Shown here: positions 14,872-24,177 of the stretch, in pieces
How the letters are laid out: each line of letters begins with the position of its first letter
How positions within the stretch are numbered: the stretch's first letter is position 1
DNA from: Bacteroidota bacterium
Lineage (GTDB): Bacteria; Bacteroidota; Bacteroidia; Chitinophagales; Chitinophagaceae
Length of the DNA stretch: 39,276 nt
Assembly (NCBI GenBank): GCA_029555415.1
Contig: JAKPSI010000049.1
Span: forward strand, 1 to 39,276
Reading direction: 5' to 3'
Notes under the pieces: generated by a model
The model's input: the letters and a program-made list of their open reading frames with translations, nothing else
The model's database searches: none
Told to the model about the DNA's origin: nothing
Made by a program: the position numbers and the translations under genes

Positions 14872-17334
14872 ATGAGAATAACGAGGTTTTGCAGCCTATC
14901 TATACTACTGTTTCTATTACTGCTTGATAACCAAATATTTGCACAGGCAAAGTCTTTGGACGCGGTGAAGATCGCCCAGGCCCCCAGAATAGACGGGAAC
15001 CTGGATGATCTGGCATGGACCAATGTTACCCCGGCAAAGAACTTCATTCAGAACTTCCCCACATACGGACTGGCCGCTTTTGTGAACTCTGAAGTCAGGG
15101 TCGTTTACGATAATTCCGCGGTCTATATCGGCGCTTATTTATATGATGATCCCACGCAGATCCGCAAGCAGATCACCGCAAGGGATGGGGAAGGACAGGC
15201 CGACGTGGATTATTTCTCCGTTTTCTTCGATACCTATAATGACCACCAGAACGGTTATCAGTTCCTTGTCACTTCCGCCAATGTTCAGTCGGATGCACGC
15301 ATCGGTCCGAATCTCGGAGGCGGTTTCAATAGTTATGGTGACAAGACCTGGGATGCCGTTTGGGAAAGTCATGTCTCCATGAAGAAGGACGGTTGGGTAG
15401 TGGAGATGCGCATTCCTTTCAGTTCGATCCGCTTTGCTAAAAAAGATATTCAGACCTGGGGACTGCAATTGCTGCGTTTCACCAGAAGAAATAATGAGAG
15501 CTCGTTCTGGAGTCCGGTCAATCCGCAGCAGAATGGTTTCGTGAATCAGTTCGGTAACCTGCTCGATCTGAAAGATATTCAGCCGCCGCTTCGATTGAGT
15601 TTGTCGCCTTATTTGTCGACCGGCTACCGCAGCACACCCGTTGCCGGTGAAAAGATCAATGAATGGCTCCGCAGTGGCGGTATGGATGTGAAATATGGAA
15701 TCAATGAAGCCATTACGCTGGATGCCACACTGGTACCGGATTTCGGACAGGTCATCTCTGATAATACCGTCAATAACCTCACGCCTTACGAAGTGAAGTT
15801 CCAGGAGAACCGCCCTTTCTTTACGGAAGGAACGGAACTCTTCAATAAAGCCGGTCTGTTCTATTCACGCAGGATCGGTGCCACACCCTCCGGATATTTT
15901 TCGATCCTGGATACCGCATCCGTGGATCCGAATATCGAGATCAGAAAGAATCCTTCCGTAACACAATTGTATAACGCATTCAAGATCTCCGGTCGCACCG
16001 AAAAGAAACTGGGCATCGGTATCTTCAACGCGGTGGCCGCGCCGATGAATGCGACCATCCGTAATAAAACGATCGGAAATGAAACGAAGATCGAGACTTC
16101 ACCGCTCGCCAATTACAATATCATCGTGCTGGATCAGGCTTTTAAAGGCCGTTCCTTCATCACCTTCACCAATACAAACGTCATCCGTAACGGTAATGCC
16201 CGCGATGCGAATGTGACCGCACTGGATGTAGCATTGTATAACAAGCGGAACACACATCTGTTCCAGGCCACGACCCGTTACAGCAAGATATGGGACACTG
16301 ACCCGTATGATGGTTACAATACCACCGTGAAATACGGTAAAGTGAGTGGTAAATGGCAATACAGCGGTATGGTGAATGTTGAGTCGGAGAAATATGATCC
16401 CAATGATATGGGCATCCTCTTCGCGCCCAATGAAGTGACGTATCAGGGAAAGATCGGATGGCAGCAGTTCAAACCTACACGTTCACTGATCACCTCCAGC
16501 TATAACATTTCCGCGCGGGTGGGTTATCTCTATCAGCCTTACGCGTTCGGCCGTACCGATCTGATCGGTACAGCATTCTGGGTGTTCAAAAATTTCTGGG
16601 ATCTCACGGTCACCACCACTTTCAACCCCGGCGAAGCGCACGATTATTTTGAATTGCGTACGGATAACCGTTATCTGACCTATCCGTTCAACTATATTGT
16701 TGGATTGAGTGGCAGTACCGACAGCCGCAAGCGTTTGTATGTGAGCTACGGTTCTGAATTCGCGAGAAGCCCGGATTATGATAACGATTTCCTGAGCCTG
16801 AACTTAGGTGCAAGATTCCGTTTCAGTAATAAATTCCTTTTGGATCTGCAGGCGGCGTCAAAAACAGAGACCAATCAGCTGGGTTATGCATTCACCAGAG
16901 AGACCAATGGTGAACCGATCGTTGGTTTCCGCGATAACAATGAGATCGTAACGGTGCTGACCGCGAATTATAACTTTACCTCCAGACTGAACTTCTCTGT
17001 ACGCGGCCGTCATTACTGGGATAAAGTGAAGTACCGCTCCTTCTTTGATGTGGACAGTAAAGGCATGCTCATTCCGCGCGGCTTCCTGAACGGTAAGGAC
17101 CAGAATGTGAACATCTTCAATGTGGATGCATTCCTGACCTGGGATTTCCGCCTTGGCAGTAAGATCATCCTCGGTTATAAGAACTGGCTGGGAGATGGCC
17201 AGCTGGTCAGTGTTTCAGGCGCCAATAATTATCTGCACAATCTGCAAAAGATCTTCGATCTGCAGCACGGTAATGAGTTCACCGTACGCTTCATCTATTT
17301 CCTCGATTATAATCAGTTCAGGAAAACGAAATAA
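14872..17334 (+). CDS. DUF5916 outer-membrane protein with CBM9-like N-terminal domain
   Basis: The 820-residue protein starts with a signal peptide ending in IFAQA. Residues of about 30-220 resemble a carbohydrate-binding module family 9 fold (IAQAPRIDGNLDDLAWTNV, then VRVVYDNSAVYIGAYLYD and DYFSVFFDTYND), and the remainder matches DUF5916, with FQENRPFFTEGTELFN and many alternating-residue strands that end in an aromatic-rich C-terminus, as expected of an outer-membrane beta-barrel. The function is not established; a role in binding or uptake at the surface is inferred. The gene has its own promoter box and is followed within 8 bp by the convergent pdeM gene. Confidence 0.9.
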   Translation: MRITRFCSLSILLFLLLLDNQIFAQAKSLDAVKIAQAPRIDGNLDDLAWTNVTPAKNFIQNFPTYGLAAFVNSEVRVVYDNSAVYIGAYLYDDPTQIRKQITARDGEGQADVDYFSVFFDTYNDHQNGYQFLVTSANVQSDARIGPNLGGGFNSYGDKTWDAVWESHVSMKKDGWVVEMRIPFSSIRFAKKDIQTWGLQLLRFTRRNNESSFWSPVNPQQNGFVNQFGNLLDLKDIQPPLRLSLSPYLSTGYRSTPVAGEKINEWLRSGGMDVKYGINEAITLDATLVPDFGQVISDNTVNNLTPYEVKFQENRPFFTEGTELFNKAGLFYSRRIGATPSGYFSILDTASVDPNIEIRKNPSVTQLYNAFKISGRTEKKLGIGIFNAVAAPMNATIRNKTIGNETKIETSPLANYNIIVLDQAFKGRSFITFTNTNVIRNGNARDANVTALDVALYNKRNTHLFQATTRYSKIWDTDPYDGYNTTVKYGKVSGKWQYSGMVNVESEKYDPNDMGILFAPNEVTYQGKIGWQQFKPTRSLITSSYNISARVGYLYQPYAFGRTDLIGTAFWVFKNFWDLTVTTTFNPGEAHDYFELRTDNRYLTYPFNYIVGLSGSTDSRKRLYVSYGSEFARSPDYDNDFLSLNLGARFRFSNKFLLDLQAASKTETNQLGYAFTRETNGEPIVGFRDNNEIVTVLTANYNFTSRLNFSVRGRHYWDKVKYRSFFDVDSKGMLIPRGFLNGKDQNVNIFNVDAFLTWDFRLGSKIILGYKNWLGDGQLVSVSGANNYLHNLQKIFDLQHGNEFTVRFIYFLDYNQFRKTK

Positions 17335-17341
17335 CTCACGC

Positions 17342-18013
17342 TCAGGGCTGCATGCGCATCAGCTCATTTTCAACCAGCGCGTAAACCACTTCTCCTTTTT
17401 TAGGTTCCACCAGGTAAGTTCCGGTGAACCGGCTGAAAGCCGGCAGGATCGCATGCAGCGCTCCGAAATAGAAACAAGGGAAACGAAGTGATTGTTTGCC
17501 CTGACCCCGCAGGCGGATGCCGGGGTGTACGTGACCGGAAAAAATATAGGGGCCATTTTCAGTTACATCATTTACGTGTTCCGGATCTTTTTCATGACGG
17601 AACAGGAAGGAGCCGATCTGTAATTGTTTTTCATGCAGGGTGATGCCTGCATCACGGTACCACTGATCTTCCAGGATATCATGATTGCCCCTCACCAGTT
17701 CAAAGGGCAAACCCGGAAAATCATTTCTCCATTTCAGGAACAGCTCTAACTCTTTATTACTTCGGCTATGCGTCATATCGCCCACGATCAGCAGTTTCTC
17801 TGCTTTGAAATCATACAGTTGTGCGATGAGCCGCTGCAGGTCCGCTTTGTAAACGGATTGCGGTACTGCGATGCCTTCCTTGCGGAAATGGCCGCTTTTA
17901 CCGAGGTGCAGGTCGGACACGATCAGTGTTCTTTGTTCTTCCCAGTAAAGACAACGTTCAGGAGATACCCAGAAGGTCTGGTCATTGATGATATACGGCA
18001 GCGGATTGTTCAT
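17342..18013 (-). CDS. pdeM: Ligase-associated DNA damage response endonuclease PdeM
   Basis: The 223 residues form a calcineurin-like metallophosphoesterase with all metal-binding blocks: VSDLHLGKSGHFRKEG, VGDMTHSRSN, RGNHD and SGHVHPG. The block after DLHLGK and the FGALHA motif near the end are typical of PdeM, which is encoded with a DExH helicase, an exonuclease and an ATP-dependent ligase in a bacterial DNA repair cluster. Here it follows the helicase gene by 82 bp and ligase and exonuclease are missing from the neighbourhood. The protein probably cuts single-stranded or damaged DNA in the cytoplasm; that comes from the family, not from this sequence. Confidence 0.9.
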   Translation of the reverse strand: MNNPLPYIINDQTFWVSPERCLYWEEQRTLIVSDLHLGKSGHFRKEGIAVPQSVYKADLQRLIAQLYDFKAEKLLIVGDMTHSRSNKELELFLKWRNDFPGLPFELVRGNHDILEDQWYRDAGITLHEKQLQIGSFLFRHEKDPEHVNDVTENGPYIFSGHVHPGIRLRGQGKQSLRFPCFYFGALHAILPAFSRFTGTYLVEPKKGEVVYALVENELMRMQP

Positions 18014-18095
18014 GTGGCCTTGTCAGACTTGTTGGTTTCGGTACAAAATCAGAAAATTATGCGAGAAGTCAAAGTCAGCAAGAATTGAGCCGGGT

Positions 18096-20585
18096 TCAGG
18101 ATCTGCTCAGTTCCAATTGCATTTTTTTGACGCGGTCCTCCAGTTTTTCGGAAGACAGGTCTTCCCGCATACTGTCCACCTTGACCGGGAAGCAGAACGG
18201 GGTGAGTTGGGTCGGGAAGGTCAGTACGATCTTCGATCGCTGGATCCTTTCCAGCATATCCCGTAACCGCACTTCTTCCATTTGCTGATCCAGTACTTCC
18301 TGGTAGGCCTGTCGCAACAGGAGATTGCCGGGCTCGTATTCATTGAATACATTGAAGAGGAGGGAAGCGGAAGCCTGAAGGTGCCGGGCTTTCTTGTGCT
18401 CACCCGGATAACCCGGGAAAACGAGTCCGCCGATCACCGCGATATCCCTGAATTTACGTCTGGCCATCTCCGTACTGTTCACACTGCGCTGGATATCCGC
18501 GAACAGATCATCAGGCGAGAACAATTCATACACATTCGTATCATCAACGGGTATCGGCTGGTCACTCAGTAATTCAAAGCCGTAATCATTCATAGCGAAT
18601 GAAAAACTGATCGGCCGGATGCGGCTGATGCGCCAGGCCAGGATGGCCGCCATGGCTTCATGTACCAGTCGCCCTTCAAAAGGATAAACGAACAAATGAA
18701 AGCCATCCTTGGTTTCGATCTGTTCGATCAGTAACTCATTTTCTTTCGGGAGATGTGATAATTCCTGCTGTAATTTGAAGAGTGGTTCCAGTGCCACCAG
18801 TTCCGGCTCCAGGATCTTCTTTCCTTTTCCCGATATTCCTTTGGCCAGTTCTTTGCGCAATACTTTACCCAGATTCGCGCTGAGCGGCATCCGTCCGCCA
18901 TTCCAGCTGGGCACGATCGATTTTTTCGCAGATGACTTCCGAACCAGTACGGTCATGTCCTTGATCATCACGAATTCATGATTGCGGCCTGCTAAGGTGA
19001 ACACATCTCCGGGTGTGAGCCGGGAGATGAAATATTCTTCGATCATGCCGACATATCCACCGGTGATCATCCGCACTTTCAGCATCGCGTCACTCACGAT
19101 CGTGCCGATATGCATGCGGTGCCGCATCGCCAGTTTGCGGCTGCGGATCCGGTAGAGACCATCATCGATCTCGATCTTCTTATAATCGTCATATTGTTGT
19201 AAAGCATCGCCGCCGGAAACGATGAAGTGGATCAGGTGTCCCCATTCATCCTCCGTGATATCCTGATAACAAAAAGTGGAACGGATGACAGGGTAGAGTG
19301 TCGCCGGGTCGAAACCATCGGATATAGCGAGTGTATCCATGAATTGCAATAACACATCATAGCAACGTGTCATCGGGATCCGGCTCTCGATCATTTCTTC
19401 TTTGATCGCTGTCTTCAATGAAGCGGCCTCCACTAATTCCAGTGAATGCGTGGGCAGGAACCAGATCTTGCTCACCGCATTGTGCTGGTGTCCGCTCCGC
19501 CCCGCGCGTTGCAGGAAACGGGCCACACCTTTCGGAGAGCCGACCTGGATCACGGTTTCAACGGGACGGAAATCGACACCCAGGTCCAGACTGGCGGTAC
19601 ACACCACCGCTTTAAGTTTCCCCGCATGCAGATTCTCTTCGATCCAGGTGCGCAGATCGCGGTCGATCGATCCGTGATGCAGGGCGATTGATCCGGCCAG
19701 GTCGGGACAAACATCAAGCAGGGTCTGATACCATGTTTCACTCATGCCTCTGGTGTTGATGAAGATGAGTGTGGTCTTGCTCTGCTGAATGACGGGAATG
19801 AGTTTATGCGCCAGTTTGATACCGAGGTGACCAGCCCAGGGATATTTTTCGATCTCATCCGGAAAGATGGATTCCACTTCCGTTACTTTCTGCATGTTCG
19901 CTTTGATGATGCTTCCTGCTTGTCCGGGTTTCAGCGCATGCAACGGAGATAACAGCACTTCCATCGCTTCATCCATATTCCCGATCGTAGCAGAAATACC
20001 CCAGACCATGGGCAGTTGTTTTGTTTGCAGGGAAGTGTGGAGAATTGTGGCGATGGCGAGTTCCGTCTGCACGCCTCTTTTACTGCCCAGTAATTCATGC
20101 CATTCATCCACCGCGATGATCTGCAGCGGATCGAAAAGTGTGGCGTATCCTTTTTGAGCCAGTAACAAATGCAGACTTTCCGGAGTGATGATGAGCACCT
20201 CCGGCATGTGTTTTTTTTGTTTTGTTCTGTCGGCCGTGCTGGTATCACCATTCCGGATGCCGACCTTCCAGGGTATACCGGTCTCTGTCAGCACTTCTTC
20301 CATGGCCCGGGCGATATCGGTGGCCAGTGCACGCAGCGGTGTGATCCACAACAGACGGAGGCCGTTATGCTTCCTCAGTTGATATTGTTCCGGATCCTCA
20401 TTGATAAAATTGATCAGTGCACCCAGGAAAACAGAGAAGGTTTTGCCGCAGCCGGTCGGCGCATTCACCAATCCGCTTTTGTGTCCGGAAATAGCTTGCC
20501 AGGCCTGTTTCTGAAATGAAAAAGGGCTGAGTTGTTTGGCTGCAAGCCAGTCGCAAATGACCTTGTAACCACCGGTATGTTCCAT
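18096..20585 (-). CDS. Ligase-associated DNA damage response DExH helicase, Lhr-like
   Basis: This large superfamily 2 helicase shows Walker A NAPTGCGKTFSVF, a DEWHEL DExH box, SATIGN, TTLIFINTRG, and the motif VI block VARFLQRAGRSGHQHN, then the winged-helix and Lhr-core regions. It is the helicase of the ligase-associated repair cluster and probably moves 3' to 5' on single-stranded DNA during repair. I start it at the ATG at 20585 (829 residues, MEHTGGYKVICDWL), where similarity to helicases begins; the frame is open to an ATG at 20681, which would add 32 residues that look non-coding. The pdeM gene follows. Confidence 0.93.
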   Translation of the reverse strand: MEHTGGYKVICDWLAAKQLSPFSFQKQAWQAISGHKSGLVNAPTGCGKTFSVFLGALINFINEDPEQYQLRKHNGLRLLWITPLRALATDIARAMEEVLTETGIPWKVGIRNGDTSTADRTKQKKHMPEVLIITPESLHLLLAQKGYATLFDPLQIIAVDEWHELLGSKRGVQTELAIATILHTSLQTKQLPMVWGISATIGNMDEAMEVLLSPLHALKPGQAGSIIKANMQKVTEVESIFPDEIEKYPWAGHLGIKLAHKLIPVIQQSKTTLIFINTRGMSETWYQTLLDVCPDLAGSIALHHGSIDRDLRTWIEENLHAGKLKAVVCTASLDLGVDFRPVETVIQVGSPKGVARFLQRAGRSGHQHNAVSKIWFLPTHSLELVEAASLKTAIKEEMIESRIPMTRCYDVLLQFMDTLAISDGFDPATLYPVIRSTFCYQDITEDEWGHLIHFIVSGGDALQQYDDYKKIEIDDGLYRIRSRKLAMRHRMHIGTIVSDAMLKVRMITGGYVGMIEEYFISRLTPGDVFTLAGRNHEFVMIKDMTVLVRKSSAKKSIVPSWNGGRMPLSANLGKVLRKELAKGISGKGKKILEPELVALEPLFKLQQELSHLPKENELLIEQIETKDGFHLFVYPFEGRLVHEAMAAILAWRISRIRPISFSFAMNDYGFELLSDQPIPVDDTNVYELFSPDDLFADIQRSVNSTEMARRKFRDIAVIGGLVFPGYPGEHKKARHLQASASLLFNVFNEYEPGNLLLRQAYQEVLDQQMEEVRLRDMLERIQRSKIVLTFPTQLTPFCFPVKVDSMREDLSSEKLEDRVKKMQLELSRS

Positions 20586-20720
20586 TGCAGCACCCATGTT
20601 GCGAAGATAGCCGATGGGCAACGGAATGCCATTAGGGTACTGGCCTGAAAATCTATTTGTTTCCTGTTTATTTACAGGCATTTACGCAAAAAGGCTTAGA
20701 GTATTTTCTTAAGGAAAAGC

Positions 20721-20751
20721 TTGGATATTCCTCTAATTCAGATTAGATTTG
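20721..20751 (+). promoter_or_regulatory. Near-perfect Bacteroidota promoter of the orphan unit
   Basis: TTG at 20721-20723 and TAGATTTG at 20744-20751 are separated by 20 bp, an exact match to the consensus of the phylum's main sigma factor. Transcription would start near 20758 and run through a leader of about 140 nt into the 83-residue gene. Confidence 0.7.
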
Positions 20752-20860
20752 CAATACCTCCCATGAGAGACCGCTTTCCTCTGGTCCAACTTCCTTCGAA
20801 TAACTGATCATTTGCAATGTCTGTTTCAGGGCAACCTGTTTCCGGCCTGCATATCCGATA

Positions 20861-20888
20861 TCCGGGTAAACTGATTTTATGACCCGGA
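20861..20888 (+). promoter_or_regulatory. Leader hairpin before the orphan gene
   Basis: TCCGGGT and ACCCGGA form a 7-bp GC-rich stem around a 14-nt AT-rich loop and end 10 nt before the start codon. This could hide or expose the ribosome entry region, or serve as a protein binding site. Confidence 0.4.
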
Positions 20889-20898
20889 AATTACTCAT

Positions 20899-21150
20899 AT
20901 GAACAAAATACTCGAGAAGTTGAAAAATAACATCATATCACAGCAACCGGCCGCAGTTCCTGCCATGTATGTCGCACACAGAGGTGCAGGTGATCAGGTT
21001 TACTCTGATCCGGGTTGTAATTATTGCATGTATATCGCCTGGATGATCGAGATCCCGCAGGAAGATATCAGGGATGCTGGCGATGCAGGTATGGCGATCA
21101 AGCGGATCCCTGCTACTGAGCATACTGCCCTCATCAGGCAAATGAAATAA
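20899..21150 (+). CDS. Orphan 83-residue protein, unknown function
   Basis: The protein starts with a basic helix MNKILEKLKNNIIS, continues through an Ala/Val/Pro stretch and contains DPGCNYCMYIAWMIEIPQ, a Cys-x-x-Cys pair (Cys40 and Cys43) next to an aromatic stretch; the tail is mixed. No signal peptide and no clear membrane helix are seen. I do not recognise a family. Its own promoter, leader hairpin and strong terminator argue that it is really expressed. The Cys pair could bind metal or form a disulfide, but with only two Cys there is no full zinc site in one chain. Confidence 0.65.
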   Translation: MNKILEKLKNNIISQQPAAVPAMYVAHRGAGDQVYSDPGCNYCMYIAWMIEIPQEDIRDAGDAGMAIKRIPATEHTALIRQMK

Positions 21151-21187
21151 CTGGTTAATTCAGTAAAAACCAAAACTAACGTGTAAC

Positions 21188-21219
21188 AAAAAGCCCCGAT
21201 GTCAAAATCGGGGCTTTTT
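21188..21219. terminator. Strong bidirectional terminator
   Basis: GCCCCGAT and ATCGGGGC form a perfect 8-bp stem around a 6-nt loop, flanked by five A before and five T after, so it works for both converging genes: the orphan gene on plus and the binding-protein gene on minus. Confidence 0.92.
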
Positions 21220-21233
21220 AATTTCTTTCTGGA

Positions 21234-22406
21234 TCAGTAAACCGTTTTCACCAGTCCATCCTGCCATTTCACAAAATACAGTTTACGGTTCTCAAAATAA
21301 TCGAGTGTGAAATTCTGACGGTTCAGTACCGGTTGGATGTCGAAATCCGTGAACACTTTGTAAGACTTGTTCCCGATATTGGATGAAAGGTCAACGCCAT
21401 ACTGCAACAGTAATTTGGCATATTTCCACGTCACTTCATAGCCGCGGAAGACCATATCGTTCGGCCGCAGATATAATTTATTCGTATAGAAATTGGCTAT
21501 CGAAACGCTCACCTTATCCGTGCGCGGGTTATAGAACGGTGTACCATAAATGATCTCGACACTTTTGTACTCGGATTTCGTGAAATCACGGATACCGTCC
21601 CAGGTAGGCATACCTACCACCGTTACGGGATAACTTTTTTTCAGGATCGAAAGCTGACTTACTAATCGCTTTCCGAAATTCTCATCCAGTGTGCCGGCGA
21701 TACATACGGTTTGTTTATTACTGTCCAGTTGTGCCTGCAGTTGCCCGATGCTGAAACTATCGGTCAGTTCCACATACTTCAGCTTCAGGGGTACGCCCGG
21801 GTTTGACTTGGTGTAATCGTCCAGGTAGCCGCGTATACGGTCTTCCAGCACCCCTTTCTTACGGAACACGATGAATGTCTGCAGCGCATAATATTTCTGC
21901 AGGAATTTATAAATGCCTTCGATCTGTGTTTTGAGGGTGGAATTGAGCACAACGAAGAAGGGATTGTTCGTCACGCCGCCATCGTTCGGCAGGTTGACGT
22001 TGATCACCGGAACATTATATCGTTGCCCCGCATCCGCGAATTGTTTCAGGTCATTGCTGCTGCAATAGGCCAGGATGACCTCCAGACTGTCGGTCGTGGT
22101 TTTAGCCAGTTGCTGCGCCAGGCTTTCTTTTGATGAACGGGTATCATATATAAAAACCTCCAGCGGAACCTGTTCTTTGGAAAGTGAATCCATGGCCAGT
22201 CTGGCGCCTTCAATGAAGTCAAGTCCGGGGCCAGCGAATTTTGGGAAAGTCGTTTTCGTATAACGGTACTCGTTATTGTTGTCGAATGCGGAATCCAGGA
22301 ACAGCGGAGCAAAGATCCCGATGCGGTGACGCGGTCCTGAATGCTGTGCGGACACATGCAGTAAGGAACAGGAAAGGATAAGGGCGAACACGAAAGTCCT
22401 TTTCAT
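21234..22406 (-). CDS. Type 1 periplasmic-binding-fold protein (ABC amino-acid binding-like)
   Basis: The ATG at 22406 gives 390 residues beginning with the signal peptide MKRTFVFALILSCSLLHVSAQ. The rest has the Leu/Ile/Val-binding-protein fold: HRIGIFAPLFLDSAF, FIEGARLAMDSL, VILAYCSSND, VPVINVNLPND, TFIVFRKKGVLEDRIRGYLDDY, and TVVGMPTWDG. In this phylum such proteins often stand alone, without ABC transporter genes, as is the case here, and may sense or bind peptides or cell-wall pieces rather than import. It follows guaA by 60 bp, with a heptamer repeat in between. The longer frame to 22460 runs into that repeat and is not likely. Confidence 0.85.
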   Translation of the reverse strand: MKRTFVFALILSCSLLHVSAQHSGPRHRIGIFAPLFLDSAFDNNNEYRYTKTTFPKFAGPGLDFIEGARLAMDSLSKEQVPLEVFIYDTRSSKESLAQQLAKTTTDSLEVILAYCSSNDLKQFADAGQRYNVPVINVNLPNDGGVTNNPFFVVLNSTLKTQIEGIYKFLQKYYALQTFIVFRKKGVLEDRIRGYLDDYTKSNPGVPLKLKYVELTDSFSIGQLQAQLDSNKQTVCIAGTLDENFGKRLVSQLSILKKSYPVTVVGMPTWDGIRDFTKSEYKSVEIIYGTPFYNPRTDKVSVSIANFYTNKLYLRPNDMVFRGYEVTWKYAKLLLQYGVDLSSNIGNKSYKVFTDFDIQPVLNRQNFTLDYFENRKLYFVKWQDGLVKTVY

Positions 22407-22430
22407 ACTTGTATATTGACTGAATTTTCT

Positions 22431-22463
22431 AACCCGAAACCCGCAACTCAAAACCCGCAACCC
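22431..22463. repeat. Degenerate heptamer tandem repeat between guaA and the next gene
   Basis: Consecutive 7-bp units read AACCCGA, AACCCGC, AACTCAA, AACCCGC and a partial AACCC. The array lies 4 bp beyond the guaA stop. It is a second 7-bp-period array in the window (see 10364-10391), with a different unit. Confidence 0.85.
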
Positions 22464-22466
22464 TTT

Positions 22467-24002
22467 CTACTCCCATTCGATCGTCGCCGGCGGCTTACTG
22501 CTGATATCATAAACAACGCGGTTGATACCCCTTACGTTATTGATGATCTCATTGGATATAAAAGCAAGGAACTCATAGGGGAGGTGGGCCCAGTCGGCCG
22601 TCATACCATCCACACTTGTCACCGCCCTGAGCGCAACAGTGTATTCATAAGTCCGCTCATCGCCCATGACCCCTACACTTTTTACCGGTAGTAAGATAGC
22701 ACCCGCCTGCCATATCGTTGCATACAGGTTGTTATCTTTCAGGGCTTTGATGTACAGGTGATCAGCTTCCTGCAACAATCGTACCTTTTCTGCGGTGATA
22801 TCGCCCAGAATACGGATCGCCAGACCCGGTCCGGGGAAAGGGTGGCGGTCGATCATTGCGGCCGGAATCCCAAGTTCACGTCCGACTTTTCTTACCTCGT
22901 CCTTGAACAGGAAGCGGAGGGGTTCCACCAGTTCCATATGCATTTTCTCGGGGAGGCCGCCTACATTATGGTGGGATTTGATCGTCACAGAAGGTCCGTG
23001 AACGGAAACGCTTTCGATCACATCCGGGTAGATCGTTCCCTGACCCAGCATTTCAATGCCTTGCAGATGCGTGGCTTCCTGCTGGAAAGTTTCTATGAAT
23101 AATCTTCCGATGATCTTTCTTTTGGTTTCGGGGTCCGTCACACCGGCCAGCTCACTGTAAAAAATGTTCTTTGCATCCACCCCTTTTACATTCAGTCCCA
23201 GTTCTGCGTAAGTATCCAGTACACTCTGGAACTCATCTTTTCTCAGCACACCATTATCAACGAAAATGCCGAAGAGATGATCACCGATCGCACGATGGAT
23301 CAGCGTAGCAGCTACGGTGGAATCCACACCACCACTCAATGCCATGATCACTTTGCGGTCACCGATCTGTTTTTTCAATGCAGCTACCGTATCCGTGATG
23401 AAGTGGGCCGGGGTCCAGTCCTGACTGCATCCACAGACATTCACGAGGAAGTTCTTCAGGATCTTTTTGCCTTCAGTGGAGTGATATACTTCTGGGTGGA
23501 ACTGGACGCCGTATAAGGGTTGGGTATCGTTACCTGATTTTTTGAATGCCGCAACCGGAATACTCTCCGTTGTTGCCAGTAACTCGAAACCTGATGGCAT
23601 TTCAAGTATCGTATCTGCATGGCTCATCCATACTTGTGATCTTTCGGAAACTCCTTCCAGTAAAGTATCCGGCTGCTGTATATGCAGGTAAGCGCGGCCG
23701 TATTCTCTTTTATTACTTTTCTCCACCCTGCCGCCGAAACGTTTTGCGGTAAGCTGTGCACCGTAACAAACGCCCAGTACCGGCACTTTGCCGATGAAAT
23801 CCTGGATATTGACATCCGGCGCTTTTTCCTCATTCACCGAAAAAGGTGAACCGGAAAGGATGATCCCTTTCAGGCCGGGTTCAAAACTGAATCCCTTCTG
23901 ATAGGGAATGATCTCGCAAAAAACGTTGGCTTCGCGTACTGCTCTGGCAATCAGCTGGGTATACTGGGAGCCAAAATCGAGAATGAGTATCTTTTCGGTC
24001 AT
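22467..24002 (-). CDS. guaA: GMP synthase (glutamine-hydrolysing)
   Basis: GuaA converts XMP, ATP and glutamine to GMP. The 511 residues hold a class I glutamine amidotransferase domain (LGVCYGAQ with Cys79; FHPE with His169 and Glu171), an ATP-pyrophosphatase domain with the P-loop SGGVDS at 223-228, and a C-terminal dimerisation domain ending in PATIEWE, all of normal length. The ATG at 24002 is preceded by a possible TACCTTCG -7 box (24010-24017 on the other strand). The gene is alone, without guaB, as often in this phylum. Confidence 0.98.
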   Translation of the reverse strand: MTEKILILDFGSQYTQLIARAVREANVFCEIIPYQKGFSFEPGLKGIILSGSPFSVNEEKAPDVNIQDFIGKVPVLGVCYGAQLTAKRFGGRVEKSNKREYGRAYLHIQQPDTLLEGVSERSQVWMSHADTILEMPSGFELLATTESIPVAAFKKSGNDTQPLYGVQFHPEVYHSTEGKKILKNFLVNVCGCSQDWTPAHFITDTVAALKKQIGDRKVIMALSGGVDSTVAATLIHRAIGDHLFGIFVDNGVLRKDEFQSVLDTYAELGLNVKGVDAKNIFYSELAGVTDPETKRKIIGRLFIETFQQEATHLQGIEMLGQGTIYPDVIESVSVHGPSVTIKSHHNVGGLPEKMHMELVEPLRFLFKDEVRKVGRELGIPAAMIDRHPFPGPGLAIRILGDITAEKVRLLQEADHLYIKALKDNNLYATIWQAGAILLPVKSVGVMGDERTYEYTVALRAVTSVDGMTADWAHLPYEFLAFISNEIINNVRGINRVVYDISSKPPATIEWE

Positions 24003-24127
24003 GATGCTGCGAAGGTAAAAAAACGGAACGAGGTTCCCGTTAATATCGGCAGGAGACTGTCCACAACGCTTTCCCCGTTATTTCCAGGCAGAATTGTAAC
24101 CTCTCATCCTTTATCGTCGTCCCATTT

Positions 24128-24157
24128 TTGCGGTCCCGCTAAGGACCCTGATATTTG
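24128..24157 (+). promoter_or_regulatory. Candidate promoter of the DUF2807 gene
   Basis: TTG at 24128-24130 and GATATTTG at 24150-24157 are 19 bp apart. The second box has one mismatch to TAnnTTTG. The start codon lies 20 bp after the box. Confidence 0.5.
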
Positions 24158-24177
24158 TGTACACTTAAACCATCACC

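Noticed and set aside
20899-21150. Orphan gene as a peptide-bacteriocin precursor
   Set aside because: There is no double-Gly or other known leader, no core peptide pattern and no modification or export gene next to it.
22407-22460. Longer start of the binding protein gene at 22460
   Set aside because: The extra residues come from the heptamer array and precede a perfect signal peptide at 22406.
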